Assembly: GCA_900555665.1 (NCBI GenBank)
Contig: USLX01000052.1
Span: forward strand, 1 to 13,166
DNA length: 13,166 nt
DNA from: an uncultured Eubacteriales bacterium
GTDB taxonomy: Bacteria; Bacillota; Clostridia; Oscillospirales; Oscillospiraceae
Direction of reading: 5' to 3'
The number at the start of each line of letters is the position of its first letter. Positions within the stretch are counted from its first letter, which is position 1. Both the position numbers and the translations under genes were made by a program. The notes below the pieces were generated by a model that did no database searches, was not told the DNA's origin, and saw only the letters and a program-made list of their open reading frames with translations. Positions 1 through 6,106 of the stretch are shown piece after piece.

Positions 1-55
1 CATCGCTGGCGGTGGATTTTGAGTCCACTACGTCTACCAATTCCATCACACCGGC
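1..55 (-). tRNA. tRNA-Leu (anticodon CAA), partial
   Basis: Read on the minus strand, the sequence begins with a GCCGGTG acceptor strand at 55 and continues through a D-arm (TGGAATTGGTAGACG) typical of long bacterial tRNA-Leu. A five-base anticodon stem GTGGA/TCCAC then encloses the seven-base loop CTCAAAA. The anticodon CAA (plus-strand positions 19-21) reads UUG leucine codons. The window edge removes the variable arm, T-arm and 3' acceptor end, so only the 5' part is visible. It lies 38 bp downstream of rex on the same strand and could be co-transcribed with it. Confidence 0.93.
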
Positions 56-93
56 TGATTGCGGAATTATTATACATGAAGGCAGGGCAAATG

Positions 94-735
94 TCAATCC
101 TGACGTCCCATGTGTTCGTTGAGATGTTTGCAGAGCAGAGCCAGAGAGGCGGCCATGTTTTCGTTTTGCACCAGGATGTCGTTCGGTACGGTCAGGTGGG
201 TGGGGGCAAAGTTCCAGATGGCGCGGATGCCGTTGGCGATCAGAAGGTCGCAGACGGACTGCGCCTGCTCGGCCGGGACGGTGATAATACCGATCTGGAT
301 TTTATACCGGCGGCAGATATCAGACAGGCGGCTGAGATCCATAACGGGCTTGCCGCTCTTGGTGGTGCCCATGAGCGCGTCGTTGGCGTCGAAGGCGGCG
401 ACGATGTTCAGGCCATACTCGGCAAAGCCGGAATAGCCGAGCAGGGCACGACCGAGCTTCCCTGCGCCAATCAGTACGGCATCGTTTGTGTTATCATATC
501 CGAGATATACCTCAATGTCCTCAATCAGGCGCTCACGGTTGTAGCCGATCTTGGGGCGGCCGCCGTCGCTGATGAGCGCAAGGTCTTTTCGGACCTGGAC
601 TTCGCCCATGTTCAGCCCAGCGGCAATGGCTGTGGCGGAAATATTGACGGAAGCGTCAGCGGGAAGGGATTTCAGGTAGGACAGATATGTGGGCAGGCGC
701 CGCAGTGTCGCGCGGGAAATTTCTTTTTCCACCAT
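94..735 (-). CDS. rex: Redox-sensing transcriptional repressor Rex
   Basis: This is a 213-residue protein, the usual Rex length. Rex is a cytoplasmic homodimer that reads the NADH/NAD+ ratio and represses fermentation and anaerobic respiration genes when NADH is low. A winged-helix DNA-binding domain occupies about residues 10-60 (RRLPTYLSYLKSL, then LNMGEVQVRKDLALIS). A Rossmann fold follows with the dinucleotide-binding motif GAGKLG at 90-95, and the C-terminal helix expected for domain swapping comes last. The reading frame continues upstream, but the ATG at 735 is preferred because it matches the conserved Rex N-terminus and follows AAAGGAG (plus strand 744-750) at good spacing. It has its own promoter at 797-825 and a palindrome between promoter and gene. 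It sits downstream of sigE, an uncommon neighbour. Confidence 0.97.
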   Translation of the reverse strand: MVEKEISRATLRRLPTYLSYLKSLPADASVNISATAIAAGLNMGEVQVRKDLALISDGGRPKIGYNRERLIEDIEVYLGYDNTNDAVLIGAGKLGRALLGYSGFAEYGLNIVAAFDANDALMGTTKSGKPVMDLSRLSDICRRYKIQIGIITVPAEQAQSVCDLLIANGIRAIWNFAPTHLTVPNDILVQNENMAASLALLCKHLNEHMGRQD

Positions 736-761
736 GTACAGAGCTCCTTTTTTGTGCGGTT

Positions 762-784
762 CTATCGATAAAATATATCGATAG
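762..784. promoter_or_regulatory. Candidate operator palindrome in the rex leader
   Basis: A perfect inverted repeat has 9-bp arms CTATCGATA / TATCGATAG around a 5-bp AT spacer. It starts 12 bp downstream of the rex -10 box and lies upstream of the rex ribosome binding site, a normal roadblock operator position. Autoregulation by Rex is possible, but the arms do not match the usual Clostridia Rex site (TTGTTAA-N4-TTAACAA), so the binding protein is unknown. Confidence 0.5.
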
Positions 785-796
785 TAGAACAAATTT

Positions 797-825
797 AATA
801 TACCATAAACCGTGTTAGCATGCAA
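797..825 (-). promoter_or_regulatory. Sigma-A promoter of rex
   Basis: On the minus strand the -35 is TTGCAT (plus strand 820-825), the spacer is 17 bp and the -10 is TATATT (797-802), preceded by TGG as in an extended -10. The start of transcription is expected near 790, about 55 bases before the rex start codon. This suggests rex is transcribed independently of the sporulation genes upstream. Confidence 0.72.
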
Positions 826-885
826 GAAAAATTTCGCGGTTTTTGGGAAAAATCTGTCTTTCCGCACAATTTGATGCAGGAGGCG

Positions 886-1587
886 TCAGCTGTAGATCTG
901 ACGGGAGATTTCGCGGCGCAGGCGGGTCATAATCCTTTTTTCCAGGCGGGAGATATAGGACTGGGAAATGCCCATGAGGTCGGCAACTTCTTTTTGCGTT
1001 TTTTCCTGCCGGCCGCCGAGGCCGAAGCGCATGCAGACGATGGCCTGCTCACGCGCAGGCAGGTTTTCGAGAGCCTGGCGCAGAAGGGCGTGGTCGACGT
1101 CGTCTTCGAGGGGACGCATGACGACGTCACTGTCGGTGCCGAGGACGTCGGAGAGGAGCAGCTCGTTGCCGTCCCAGTCGGTATTGATGGGCTCGTCAAG
1201 TGAAACCTCCGCACGGCGGCCGGAGATTTTGCGGATGTACATCAGGATCTCGTTTTCAATGCAGCGTGAGGAGTAGGTGGCGAGCTTGATGTTGCGGTCG
1301 GCGCGGAAGGTGCCGATGGCCTTGATGAGGCCGATGGTGCCGATGGAGATGAGGTCTTCGATGTTGACGCCGGTGTTTTCAAAGCGGCGCGCGATGTAGA
1401 CCACAAGGCGCAGATTGCGCTCGATGAGGGTTTGGCGGGCGGCTTTGTCGCCCGCGCCGAGGCGCGCGATCAGCTCACGTTCCTCCTCAGGACGCAGCGG
1501 CGGGGGCAGAATGTCGCTGCCGCCGATGTATAGGAGTTTTTCCGGACGGAACAGCCCTAGAAGTTCAAAAAATTGCCTGAGATTCAT
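886..1587 (-). CDS. sigE: RNA polymerase sporulation sigma factor SigE (pro-sigma-E)
   Basis: The product has 233 residues. Sigma-E directs early mother-cell transcription after asymmetric division. Family hallmarks are nearly word-for-word: YIGGS and LPPPL at 20-31, ERNLRLVVYIARRFENTG at 56-73, NIEDLISIGTIGLIKA in region 2 at 75-90, DEPINTDWDGNELLLSDVLGTD at 131-152, and the region 4 helix-turn-helix with EKTQKEVADLMGISQSYISRLEKRI at 195-219. The N-terminal pro-sequence before YIGGS is short (about 19 residues, against about 27 in Bacillus subtilis) but still amphipathic. Its ATG overlaps the spoIIGA stop (ATGA), and AGGAGG lies 6 bp upstream, so it is translationally coupled to its processing protease. 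I see no sigG next to it, although sigG often follows in related genomes. Confidence 0.97.
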   Translation of the reverse strand: MNLRQFFELLGLFRPEKLLYIGGSDILPPPLRPEEERELIARLGAGDKAARQTLIERNLRLVVYIARRFENTGVNIEDLISIGTIGLIKAIGTFRADRNIKLATYSSRCIENEILMYIRKISGRRAEVSLDEPINTDWDGNELLLSDVLGTDSDVVMRPLEDDVDHALLRQALENLPAREQAIVCMRFGLGGRQEKTQKEVADLMGISQSYISRLEKRIMTRLRREISRQIYS

Positions 1588-2429
1588 ACATAACCTCCTG
1601 TCAGTACTTCAAATTCGCCGGCTCTGGAGACCGGGGTGGGAGAAAAGGCAACCAGACGCGCGGCCGGTTTTTGCCCGGGGGATGAGACGTCGCAGCGCAC
1701 GGCGAGCAGCAGGCCGCTGTCGGTGCCGACTGCGTGGTAGGGGATCAGACGAGGATGCAGGGCAGGGCAGCGGCGCTGCAGCTCCGGCAAGCAATCCGCC
1801 GGGTGGAGCAGATCTTCCGGGCGGAGCGCCGCATCCGGCAGGAGCTGCGCGGCGACCTCCCAGCCGGCAACCAGAACGGCTTCGCCGGTCAAGGGATCTT
1901 TGAGGGTGTTGCCGGTATCGTGCAGAGCGCAAAGCGAGACGCAGCGCGGGCCGAGGCGGATTGTGAGGGGGATGAGATGGCCACTGTGCGCGGTGACGCA
2001 GGAAAAGACCAGGTGGCAGAGGCCGCAAAGGAGCGCGGCGAGGAGCAGGATGGCCCGGGGCGAGAGCGGATAGAATACGCCGCCGGGCAGGATCAGCGCG
2101 CCGATGTGAAGCAGCTGAACGGCCAGCATGGCTGCTCCGGCCAGCGCGGCAGCGGCTGCCGCGAAGAGCAGCGCCAGGCGGATCGTCTGCCGCCGCGCGC
2201 CGAAGGCGGCGAGCGCCATCACAGCGAGCAGCACGGCCTTTATCCCGGCCGCGCGCAGAAAGACGAGGGACGGCAGAAATGTGGCCGCCGCGTAGAGCCC
2301 ACCGAGCGCTGCCGCAAGCAGGAAGCGTCCGCGCCGGATCGGTGCGCCGGCCAGACGCGCCGCCGAGAGCAGGAGAAAATAGTTGACGGCGCTGTTGAGC
2401 GCAAAGGCGGTATCGAGATAGACGGTCAT
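1584..2429 (-). CDS. spoIIGA: Sigma-E processing peptidase SpoIIGA
   Basis: SpoIIGA is the membrane-bound aspartic protease that cleaves the pro-sequence from sigma-E in response to a forespore signal. The 281-residue product has an N-terminal half of about five hydrophobic segments (roughly 11-25, 36-58, 63-77, 84-108, 124-145) and a soluble C-terminal protease domain. The putative catalytic aspartate is D171 in the motif ALHDTGN (168-174). The second conserved block, PYHAVGT, is at 230-236. The ATG at 2429 is chosen over upstream starts because AGGAGG (plus strand 2441-2447) precedes it and the family N-terminus (VYLDxxFxLN) begins there. It is slightly shorter than the B. subtilis protein (about 309 residues). 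It overlaps sigE by 4 bp. The pairing with sigE makes the call firm despite generally low sequence conservation of this family. Confidence 0.94.
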   Translation of the reverse strand: MTVYLDTAFALNSAVNYFLLLSAARLAGAPIRRGRFLLAAALGGLYAAATFLPSLVFLRAAGIKAVLLAVMALAAFGARRQTIRLALLFAAAAAALAGAAMLAVQLLHIGALILPGGVFYPLSPRAILLLAALLCGLCHLVFSCVTAHSGHLIPLTIRLGPRCVSLCALHDTGNTLKDPLTGEAVLVAGWEVAAQLLPDAALRPEDLLHPADCLPELQRRCPALHPRLIPYHAVGTDSGLLLAVRCDVSSPGQKPAARLVAFSPTPVSRAGEFEVLTGGYV

Positions 2430-2468
2430 CGGCTGCGACACCTCCTTTTCCGTTGTGCCGATGGACAA

Positions 2469-2474
2469 AGTATA
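2469..2474 (-). promoter_or_regulatory. Possible -10 element of spoIIGA-sigE
   Basis: TATACT is found on the minus strand 39 bp before the spoIIGA start. No good -35 lies 17 bp upstream, where the terminator of the preceding gene sits. A TTGCGA occurs at the abnormal spacing of about 23 bp. A poorly spaced -35 is a known feature of the Spo0A-activated spoIIG promoter of B. subtilis, so the pattern fits Spo0A control, but I could not find convincing 0A boxes. Confidence 0.4.
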
Positions 2475-2487
2475 GCGCAGCGGGGAC

Positions 2488-2526
2488 AAAAAACAGGTCG
2501 CAATCCCCGAAGGAATTGCGGCCTGT
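2488..2526 (-). terminator. Intrinsic terminator after the DUF951 gene
   Basis: On the minus strand a long hairpin (ACAGGCCGCAAT arm paired with ATTGCGACCTGT, one G-U pair) with the loop TTCG region is followed directly by six Ts. It lies 18 bp beyond the DUF951 stop codon and 59 bp before the spoIIGA start, so it isolates the sporulation operon from the housekeeping gene upstream. Confidence 0.88.
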
Positions 2527-2543
2527 CGTTCGCCGGATTTCAC

Positions 2544-2747
2544 TTATCTTTGCGGCGGCACGGATTCGCCGCCGCGCAGCACCTGACGGATGTTTTTTTC
2601 TGCCTTGCTGCGCGGGAGCATGACCTCATGCCCGCAGCCGAGGCAGCGGAGACGGAAATCCATGCCGGTACGCAGCACCTCCCAGCGTTTTTCGCCGCAG
2701 GGGTGTGCTTTTTTCATGACGAGGATATCGTCAACGCGGATATCCAT
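2544..2747 (-). CDS. DUF951 domain-containing protein (small zinc-ribbon-like)
   Basis: This is a 67-residue cytoplasmic protein recognised by the DUF951 pattern: MDIRVDDILVMKKAHPCG at the N-terminus, EVLRTGMDFRLRCLGCGH in the middle, and VMLPRSKAEKNIR near the end. The cysteines C17, C35 and C38 (CLGC) suggest a metal-binding knuckle. The family is widespread in Firmicutes and has no established function that I know. The ATG at 2747 is chosen because it begins the conserved domain and GGAGG precedes it. It is divergent from the S1-domain gene across a 97-bp gap and is followed by its own terminator, so it is probably a single-gene unit. A TTGACT on the minus strand near 2820 may be its -35, but I find no good -10. 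Confidence 0.92.
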   Translation of the reverse strand: MDIRVDDILVMKKAHPCGEKRWEVLRTGMDFRLRCLGCGHEVMLPRSKAEKNIRQVLRGGESVPPQR

Positions 2748-2844
2748 TGCAAAACCTCCAATTTCTCCCCACGGCCCAAACCGCTTCATACGGCATAGAC
2801 TGGTGCATCGATCTTTGCAGTCAATGCGGAAACGGGGGAATTTT

Positions 2845-3738
2845 ATGAACTGTTATCTGCCGGAAACAATGCGGCGCTGCCCGCCGGGATATGCGCGCGC
2901 AGACATTGAGCGGGCGATGCAGGCAGGGACGATTTTGACGGCGCGGGCTGTACGCTGCGATGAAAATCACGATCTGCTTGTCGATCTCGGCTGCGCCGTG
3001 GGGCGGATCCCGCGGTTGGAGGCGGCGGAGGGCGTCGCAGACGGAAGCACGCGGGAGATCGCGATTTTGCGCTGCGTGGGGCGGCTGGTCTGTGTGCGCG
3101 TGACGGAGATTACGCCGGAGGGCGAAATCCTGCTCTCGCGCCGGCGCGCACAGCAAGAGACAATGGAGCATTTGCTCCGCGAGGCAAGGCCGGGCGACAT
3201 CCTGCCCGCTGTGGTGACGGGGTGTGCACCCTTCGGGGCGTTCTGCGATGTGGGCTGCGGTGCGGTGGCGCTGCTTGGGACGCGGCAGCTCTGCATTTCA
3301 CATCTGCGTCATGCGGGCGAACTGCTTGCACCTGGACAGCGTATCTATGCGGCTGTCCGTGCACTCGATCCGGCCCGACGCCGTGTGTTTTTGACGCAGC
3401 GGGAGCTGCTTGGAACCTGGGAGGAGAACGCTGCACTGTTTCGCGCGGGGCAGACCGTGACGGGGGTGGTGCGGAGTTTGACGGAGTACGGTGCTTTTGT
3501 TGAGCTGACGCCGAATCTCTCCGGGCTGGCCGAGGATGACGGGACGCTGCGCGTGGGAGACCATGTTGCTGTATATATCCGGGCCATTGTGCCGGAGACG
3601 CTGAAGATCAAGCTGAGCGTGCTGCACCGCCTCCCGCCGCAGCCGCGCGGAGCGCTGCGGTATTTCCAAACGGGCGGTCACCTCGACCAGTGGCGCTATG
3701 GAAATGAACACTTTGCCAAGTGTTATACGATATTTTAG
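2845..3738 (+). CDS. S1 RNA-binding domain protein (ribosomal protein S1-like)
   Basis: The 297-residue protein is built of three S1-type OB-fold units. The first is degenerate (about 27-100, ending EILLSRRRA). The second covers about 117-187 (GDILPAVVTGCAPFGAFCDV, then RRVFLTQREL). The third covers about 202-261 (GQTVTGVVRSLTEYGAFVEL, then LKIKLSVL). The GAFxxV/E glycine-aromatic motif of S1 domains is clear in the second and third. Such proteins bind single-stranded RNA. This one is shorter than true ribosomal protein S1 and is a common Clostridia S1-like protein whose role is undefined. The ATG at 2845 follows a G-rich site (GGGGGA at 2834-2839). An upstream ATG at 2824 has no good ribosome binding site. 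The last 37 residues lie beyond the S1 fold. Confidence 0.88.
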   Translation: MNCYLPETMRRCPPGYARADIERAMQAGTILTARAVRCDENHDLLVDLGCAVGRIPRLEAAEGVADGSTREIAILRCVGRLVCVRVTEITPEGEILLSRRRAQQETMEHLLREARPGDILPAVVTGCAPFGAFCDVGCGAVALLGTRQLCISHLRHAGELLAPGQRIYAAVRALDPARRRVFLTQRELLGTWEENAALFRAGQTVTGVVRSLTEYGAFVELTPNLSGLAEDDGTLRVGDHVAVYIRAIVPETLKIKLSVLHRLPPQPRGALRYFQTGGHLDQWRYGNEHFAKCYTIF

Positions 3739-3750
3739 GGGATTACAGGA

Positions 3751-3924
3751 GCGCCCGTAGGGGCCGATGCCCTCATCGGCCCGTCCTCGCCGCTATTTGC
3801 GAAGCAAATGACGGAGAGGTTTGCGTATGCCCCTCTCAGGCGCTGCGCGCCAGCTCCCCCCAGAGGGGGAGCCAAGCCGCTGCGACGGGGACGGGCGGAC
3901 AGGGTCGTCCGCCCCTACGGGTGC
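3751..3924. repeat. Hairpin-rich intergenic element with terminal inverted repeats
   Basis: The 209-bp gap between the convergent S1-domain gene and rarA has no gene and is filled by this element. Its ends are a 14-bp inverted repeat with one mismatch (3751-3764 and 3911-3924; core CCCGTAGGGGC is perfect). Inside are at least six smaller stems: 3761-3769/3774-3782 (9 bp, CCCT loop), 3795-3800/3804-3809, 3814-3819/3832-3837, 3839-3843/3847-3851, 3853-3860/3865-3872 (8 bp, CAGA loop) and 3893-3900/3907-3914 (8 bp). From memory, motifs of this style (GGGCGGAC...GTCCGCCC; GCTCCCCC...GGGGGAGC) recur between genes in Oscillospirales genomes, so this is probably one copy of a dispersed repeat. It may also end transcription of both genes. 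Confidence 0.8.
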
Positions 3925-3947
3925 AGAGTGCATTCCGCTGCGGCGGA

Positions 3948-5207
3948 TTATTTTTTGATTTCGTCCCAATAACGTTTGGCGGCCTGTTCGGTCTTGTTGT
4001 CGCCGTATTCGTAATAGCGGCGGTCTTTGATTTCGTCGGGGAGATATTGCTGCCGGACCCAGTGGCCGGGGAAGTTGTGCGGATAGAGATAGCCCTGTTC
4101 GCGTTCAAAGCCCGCGCCGTCGGCGTGGACGTTTTGCAGCTCGCGCGGGACGGCGCCGGTGATGCCGGCCTTGACGTCGGCGATGGCGGCGTCGATGGCC
4201 AGATAGGCCGAGTTGGACTTCGGCGCGGTGGCAAGCAGAAGGACGGCGTTGGCCAGGGGCAGGCGCGCTTCGGGCAGGCCGAGCTGCAAGGCGGAATCGA
4301 CGCAGGCCTTGACGATCGGGATGGCCTGCGGATAGGCAAGGCCAATATCCTCGCTGGCCGAGCAGAGAATCCGGCGGCAGGCGCCGGGCAGGTCGCCGGT
4401 CTCGAGGAAGCGGGCGAGATAATGCACGGCGGCGTCCGGGTCGGAGCCGCGGAGGGATTTCATGAGGGCCGAGAGGTCGTCATAGTGGTCATCGCCCGCG
4501 CGGTCGTAGCGCATGGCGGAGGCCTGGGTGAGCTGCGTCGCATCGGCAAGGGTGATGCGCACCATGCCGTCCGGCTGACGCCCGGCGGAGAAGAGCAGCT
4601 CGACGGCGTTGGCCGCCTTGCGCAAATCGCCCCCGCAGGCCTGCGCGATGCGCTCGAGCGCGCCTTCCTCGCAGGCGGCGGTGATGCCGTCCCGCTCCTC
4701 CAAAAAGCGCACGGCGCGCTTGACACCCTTGAGCGCTTCTTCTGCCGTGATGGGTTTGAATTCAAAAACCGTCGAGCGGGAGAGGATCGCGTTATAGACA
4801 TAGAAATAGGGATTTTCCGTCGTGGAGGCGATGAGCGTGATCTTGCCGTTTTCGATGTATTCGAGCAGCGTCTGCTGCTGCTTTTTCGAGAAATACTGAA
4901 TTTCGTCGAGGTAGAGCAGCACGCCGTTCGGGGCCAGGAAGGTGCCGAGCTGGGCATAGATCTCCTTGATGTCGGCGGTGGAGGCCGTGGTGGCATTGAG
5001 CTTGCAGAGCTTGCGCTGCGTCTGTTTGGCGATGATGTTGGCAATGGTGGTCTTCCCGGTGCCGGAGGGGCCGTAAAAGATCATGTTCGGGATCTGCCCG
5101 GATTCGATGATGCGGCGCAGCAGACCGTTCGGACCCAGAATATGCGTCTGCCCGCAGACATCGTCGAGCGTCTGGGGCCGGATGAGGTCGGCCAGAGGCT
5201 GATACAT
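3948..5207 (-). CDS. rarA: Replication-associated recombination protein RarA (MgsA) AAA+ ATPase
   Basis: This 419-residue protein is of full family length. RarA is a clamp-loader-like AAA+ ATPase that acts at stalled replication forks and single-stranded DNA gaps. Visible are PLADLIRPQTLDDVCGQ at the start, Walker A GPSGTGKT at 46-53, Walker B LLYLDEIQ at 97-104, sensor 1 with ASTTENP at 127-133, and the arginine-finger region SRS at 143-145. A helical lid follows, then the C-terminal tetramerisation domain with GCRRILCSASEDIGLAYP, PEARLPLANAVLLLATAPKS and the end motif NFPGHWVRQQYLPD. AGGAGG lies 9 bp before the ATG. It begins 17 bp after the methyltransferase stop on the same strand, so the two form one operon driven from 6027-6055. 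Confidence 0.97.
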   Translation of the reverse strand: MYQPLADLIRPQTLDDVCGQTHILGPNGLLRRIIESGQIPNMIFYGPSGTGKTTIANIIAKQTQRKLCKLNATTASTADIKEIYAQLGTFLAPNGVLLYLDEIQYFSKKQQQTLLEYIENGKITLIASTTENPYFYVYNAILSRSTVFEFKPITAEEALKGVKRAVRFLEERDGITAACEEGALERIAQACGGDLRKAANAVELLFSAGRQPDGMVRITLADATQLTQASAMRYDRAGDDHYDDLSALMKSLRGSDPDAAVHYLARFLETGDLPGACRRILCSASEDIGLAYPQAIPIVKACVDSALQLGLPEARLPLANAVLLLATAPKSNSAYLAIDAAIADVKAGITGAVPRELQNVHADGAGFEREQGYLYPHNFPGHWVRQQYLPDEIKDRRYYEYGDNKTEQAAKRYWDEIKK

Positions 5208-5224
5208 GGCGGTGTGCCTCCTTG

Positions 5225-5989
5225 TCAGGATTCAGGTTTTTGAGCGAGGACGGTATACCAGTCGAGTTCGCTGCCAGGTGCATAGGGGCGCTGGGCAGGG
5301 AACGGGAGGATTTGAAGGTTCTGATAGCCGAGCGAAGAGAGCGTCTGCTCCCAGAGTGCACGGGAAAAGGGGTGATAGTGTTCTTCAAACTTTTCCTTCT
5401 GGAAGATATGGTTCTCTCGCTCAAAGGTATAGAGCAGATGAAACAGGACGGAGCCATCCGGCTCATAGTCCCAGACCTGAATGAGATTGATGCGTGTATC
5501 GCCGTCAAACAGCGGGTCGTAGAGGTAAAAGCGCGGACGATTTTGCAGGATGTAGTCCCAATTACGTGTGTCGAAACAGAGCCAGCCGCCGGGTGCGACA
5601 AGCGCATCCATCTGCCGCAGTGCGCGGGCAACATCGGCGTTTTCCACGTAGCCGAGCGAGCTGCCGCTGCTGACGACAAAATCGAACTGTCGCCCGGCCC
5701 AGATGGAAAGCTCGCGGAAATCAGCTTGATGCAGTTCGGCGGCAAGGCCGCGAGAGTCGAGCTTCTGCGCACAGGCAGTAAGCATCGGCTCACTGAGATC
5801 GGAGCCGCAGAGGGAGACGTTAAGCTCCAGCGCGGGGAGCGTGACGCTGCCGGAGCCAATGCTGACATCCAACATGGTGTGAACCTGCTTTCCGGCAAAA
5901 AGCGTGTGCCAGTGTTCACGGTAGACAGCCTGACGGTCGGGCGTATCGAACAGATCATAGAGCTCAGTTCGGTCATAGATGCTGGCCAT
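5225..5989 (-). CDS. Class I SAM-dependent methyltransferase
   Basis: The 254-residue soluble protein has a Rossmann-type methyltransferase fold. Motif I is MLDVSIGSGSVTLPA (39-53), a variant of the usual DxGxGxG. Post-I acidic region GSDLSEPML is at 62-70, an HQADFREL segment (87-94) matches the motif II/III region, and DFVVSSGSSLGYV at 103-115 and VAPGGWLCFD at 131-140 match the later strands. The acceptor is not recognisable. Residues beyond 150 (YDPLFDGDTRINLIQVWDYE) resemble the small-molecule methyltransferases often annotated as methyltransferase domain 25. The ATG at 5989 follows AAGGAGG, and the frame upstream of it is not conserved-looking. It is the first gene of an operon with rarA and diverges from nth. 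Whether it has a functional link with rarA is not shown by the sequence. Confidence 0.88.
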   Translation of the reverse strand: MASIYDRTELYDLFDTPDRQAVYREHWHTLFAGKQVHTMLDVSIGSGSVTLPALELNVSLCGSDLSEPMLTACAQKLDSRGLAAELHQADFRELSIWAGRQFDFVVSSGSSLGYVENADVARALRQMDALVAPGGWLCFDTRNWDYILQNRPRFYLYDPLFDGDTRINLIQVWDYEPDGSVLFHLLYTFERENHIFQKEKFEEHYHPFSRALWEQTLSSLGYQNLQILPFPAQRPYAPGSELDWYTVLAQKPES

Positions 5990-6026
5990 GGTGCAGCCTC
6001 CTTTCGTGAGCTTCTGTAGTTTCTCT

Positions 6027-6055
6027 ATTATATTGCCTTTTGGTTCTGTTTGCAA
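6027..6055 (-). promoter_or_regulatory. Sigma-A promoter of methyltransferase-rarA operon
   Basis: On the minus strand the -35 is TTGCAA (6050-6055), the spacer is 17 bp and the -10 is a perfect TATAAT (6027-6032). The transcript should start near 6020, about 30 bases before the methyltransferase ATG. The TTGCAA hexamer is its own reverse complement and is also the -35 of the opposing nth promoter. Confidence 0.78.
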
Positions 6056-6078
6056 GTCGTGCGTGGGTGTGATATACT
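6050..6078 (+). promoter_or_regulatory. Sigma-A promoter of nth
   Basis: The -35 is TTGCAA (6050-6055), the spacer is 17 bp and the -10 is TATACT (6073-6078), with TGA just before the -10 as in extended -10 promoters. Transcription should start near 6085, about 22 bases before the nth ATG. It shares its -35 hexamer with the divergent promoter at 6027-6055. Confidence 0.75.
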
Positions 6079-6106
6079 GTCGAAAAAGGCATGGGAGGCG
6101 CGAGGT

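Noticed and set aside
736..867. Longer N-terminus for Rex starting at 867
   Set aside because: The extra 44 codons cover the promoter, the palindrome and the ribosome binding site, and are not Rex-like.
2590..2844. Earlier starts for the S1-domain gene
   Set aside because: They would overlap the divergent DUF951 gene and its control region, and the added residues do not resemble an S1 protein.
3751..3924. CRISPR-like array in the hairpin-rich gap
   Set aside because: The stems are all different, there is no regular repeat-spacer period and no cas gene nearby.
3720..5243. A 507-codon plus-strand open frame
   Set aside because: It is the antisense shadow of rarA, starts inside the S1-domain gene end and crosses the hairpin element.
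4792..5976. A 394-codon minus-strand open frame
   Set aside because: It lies in a different frame over the methyltransferase and rarA, both of which have intact motifs and ribosome binding sites.
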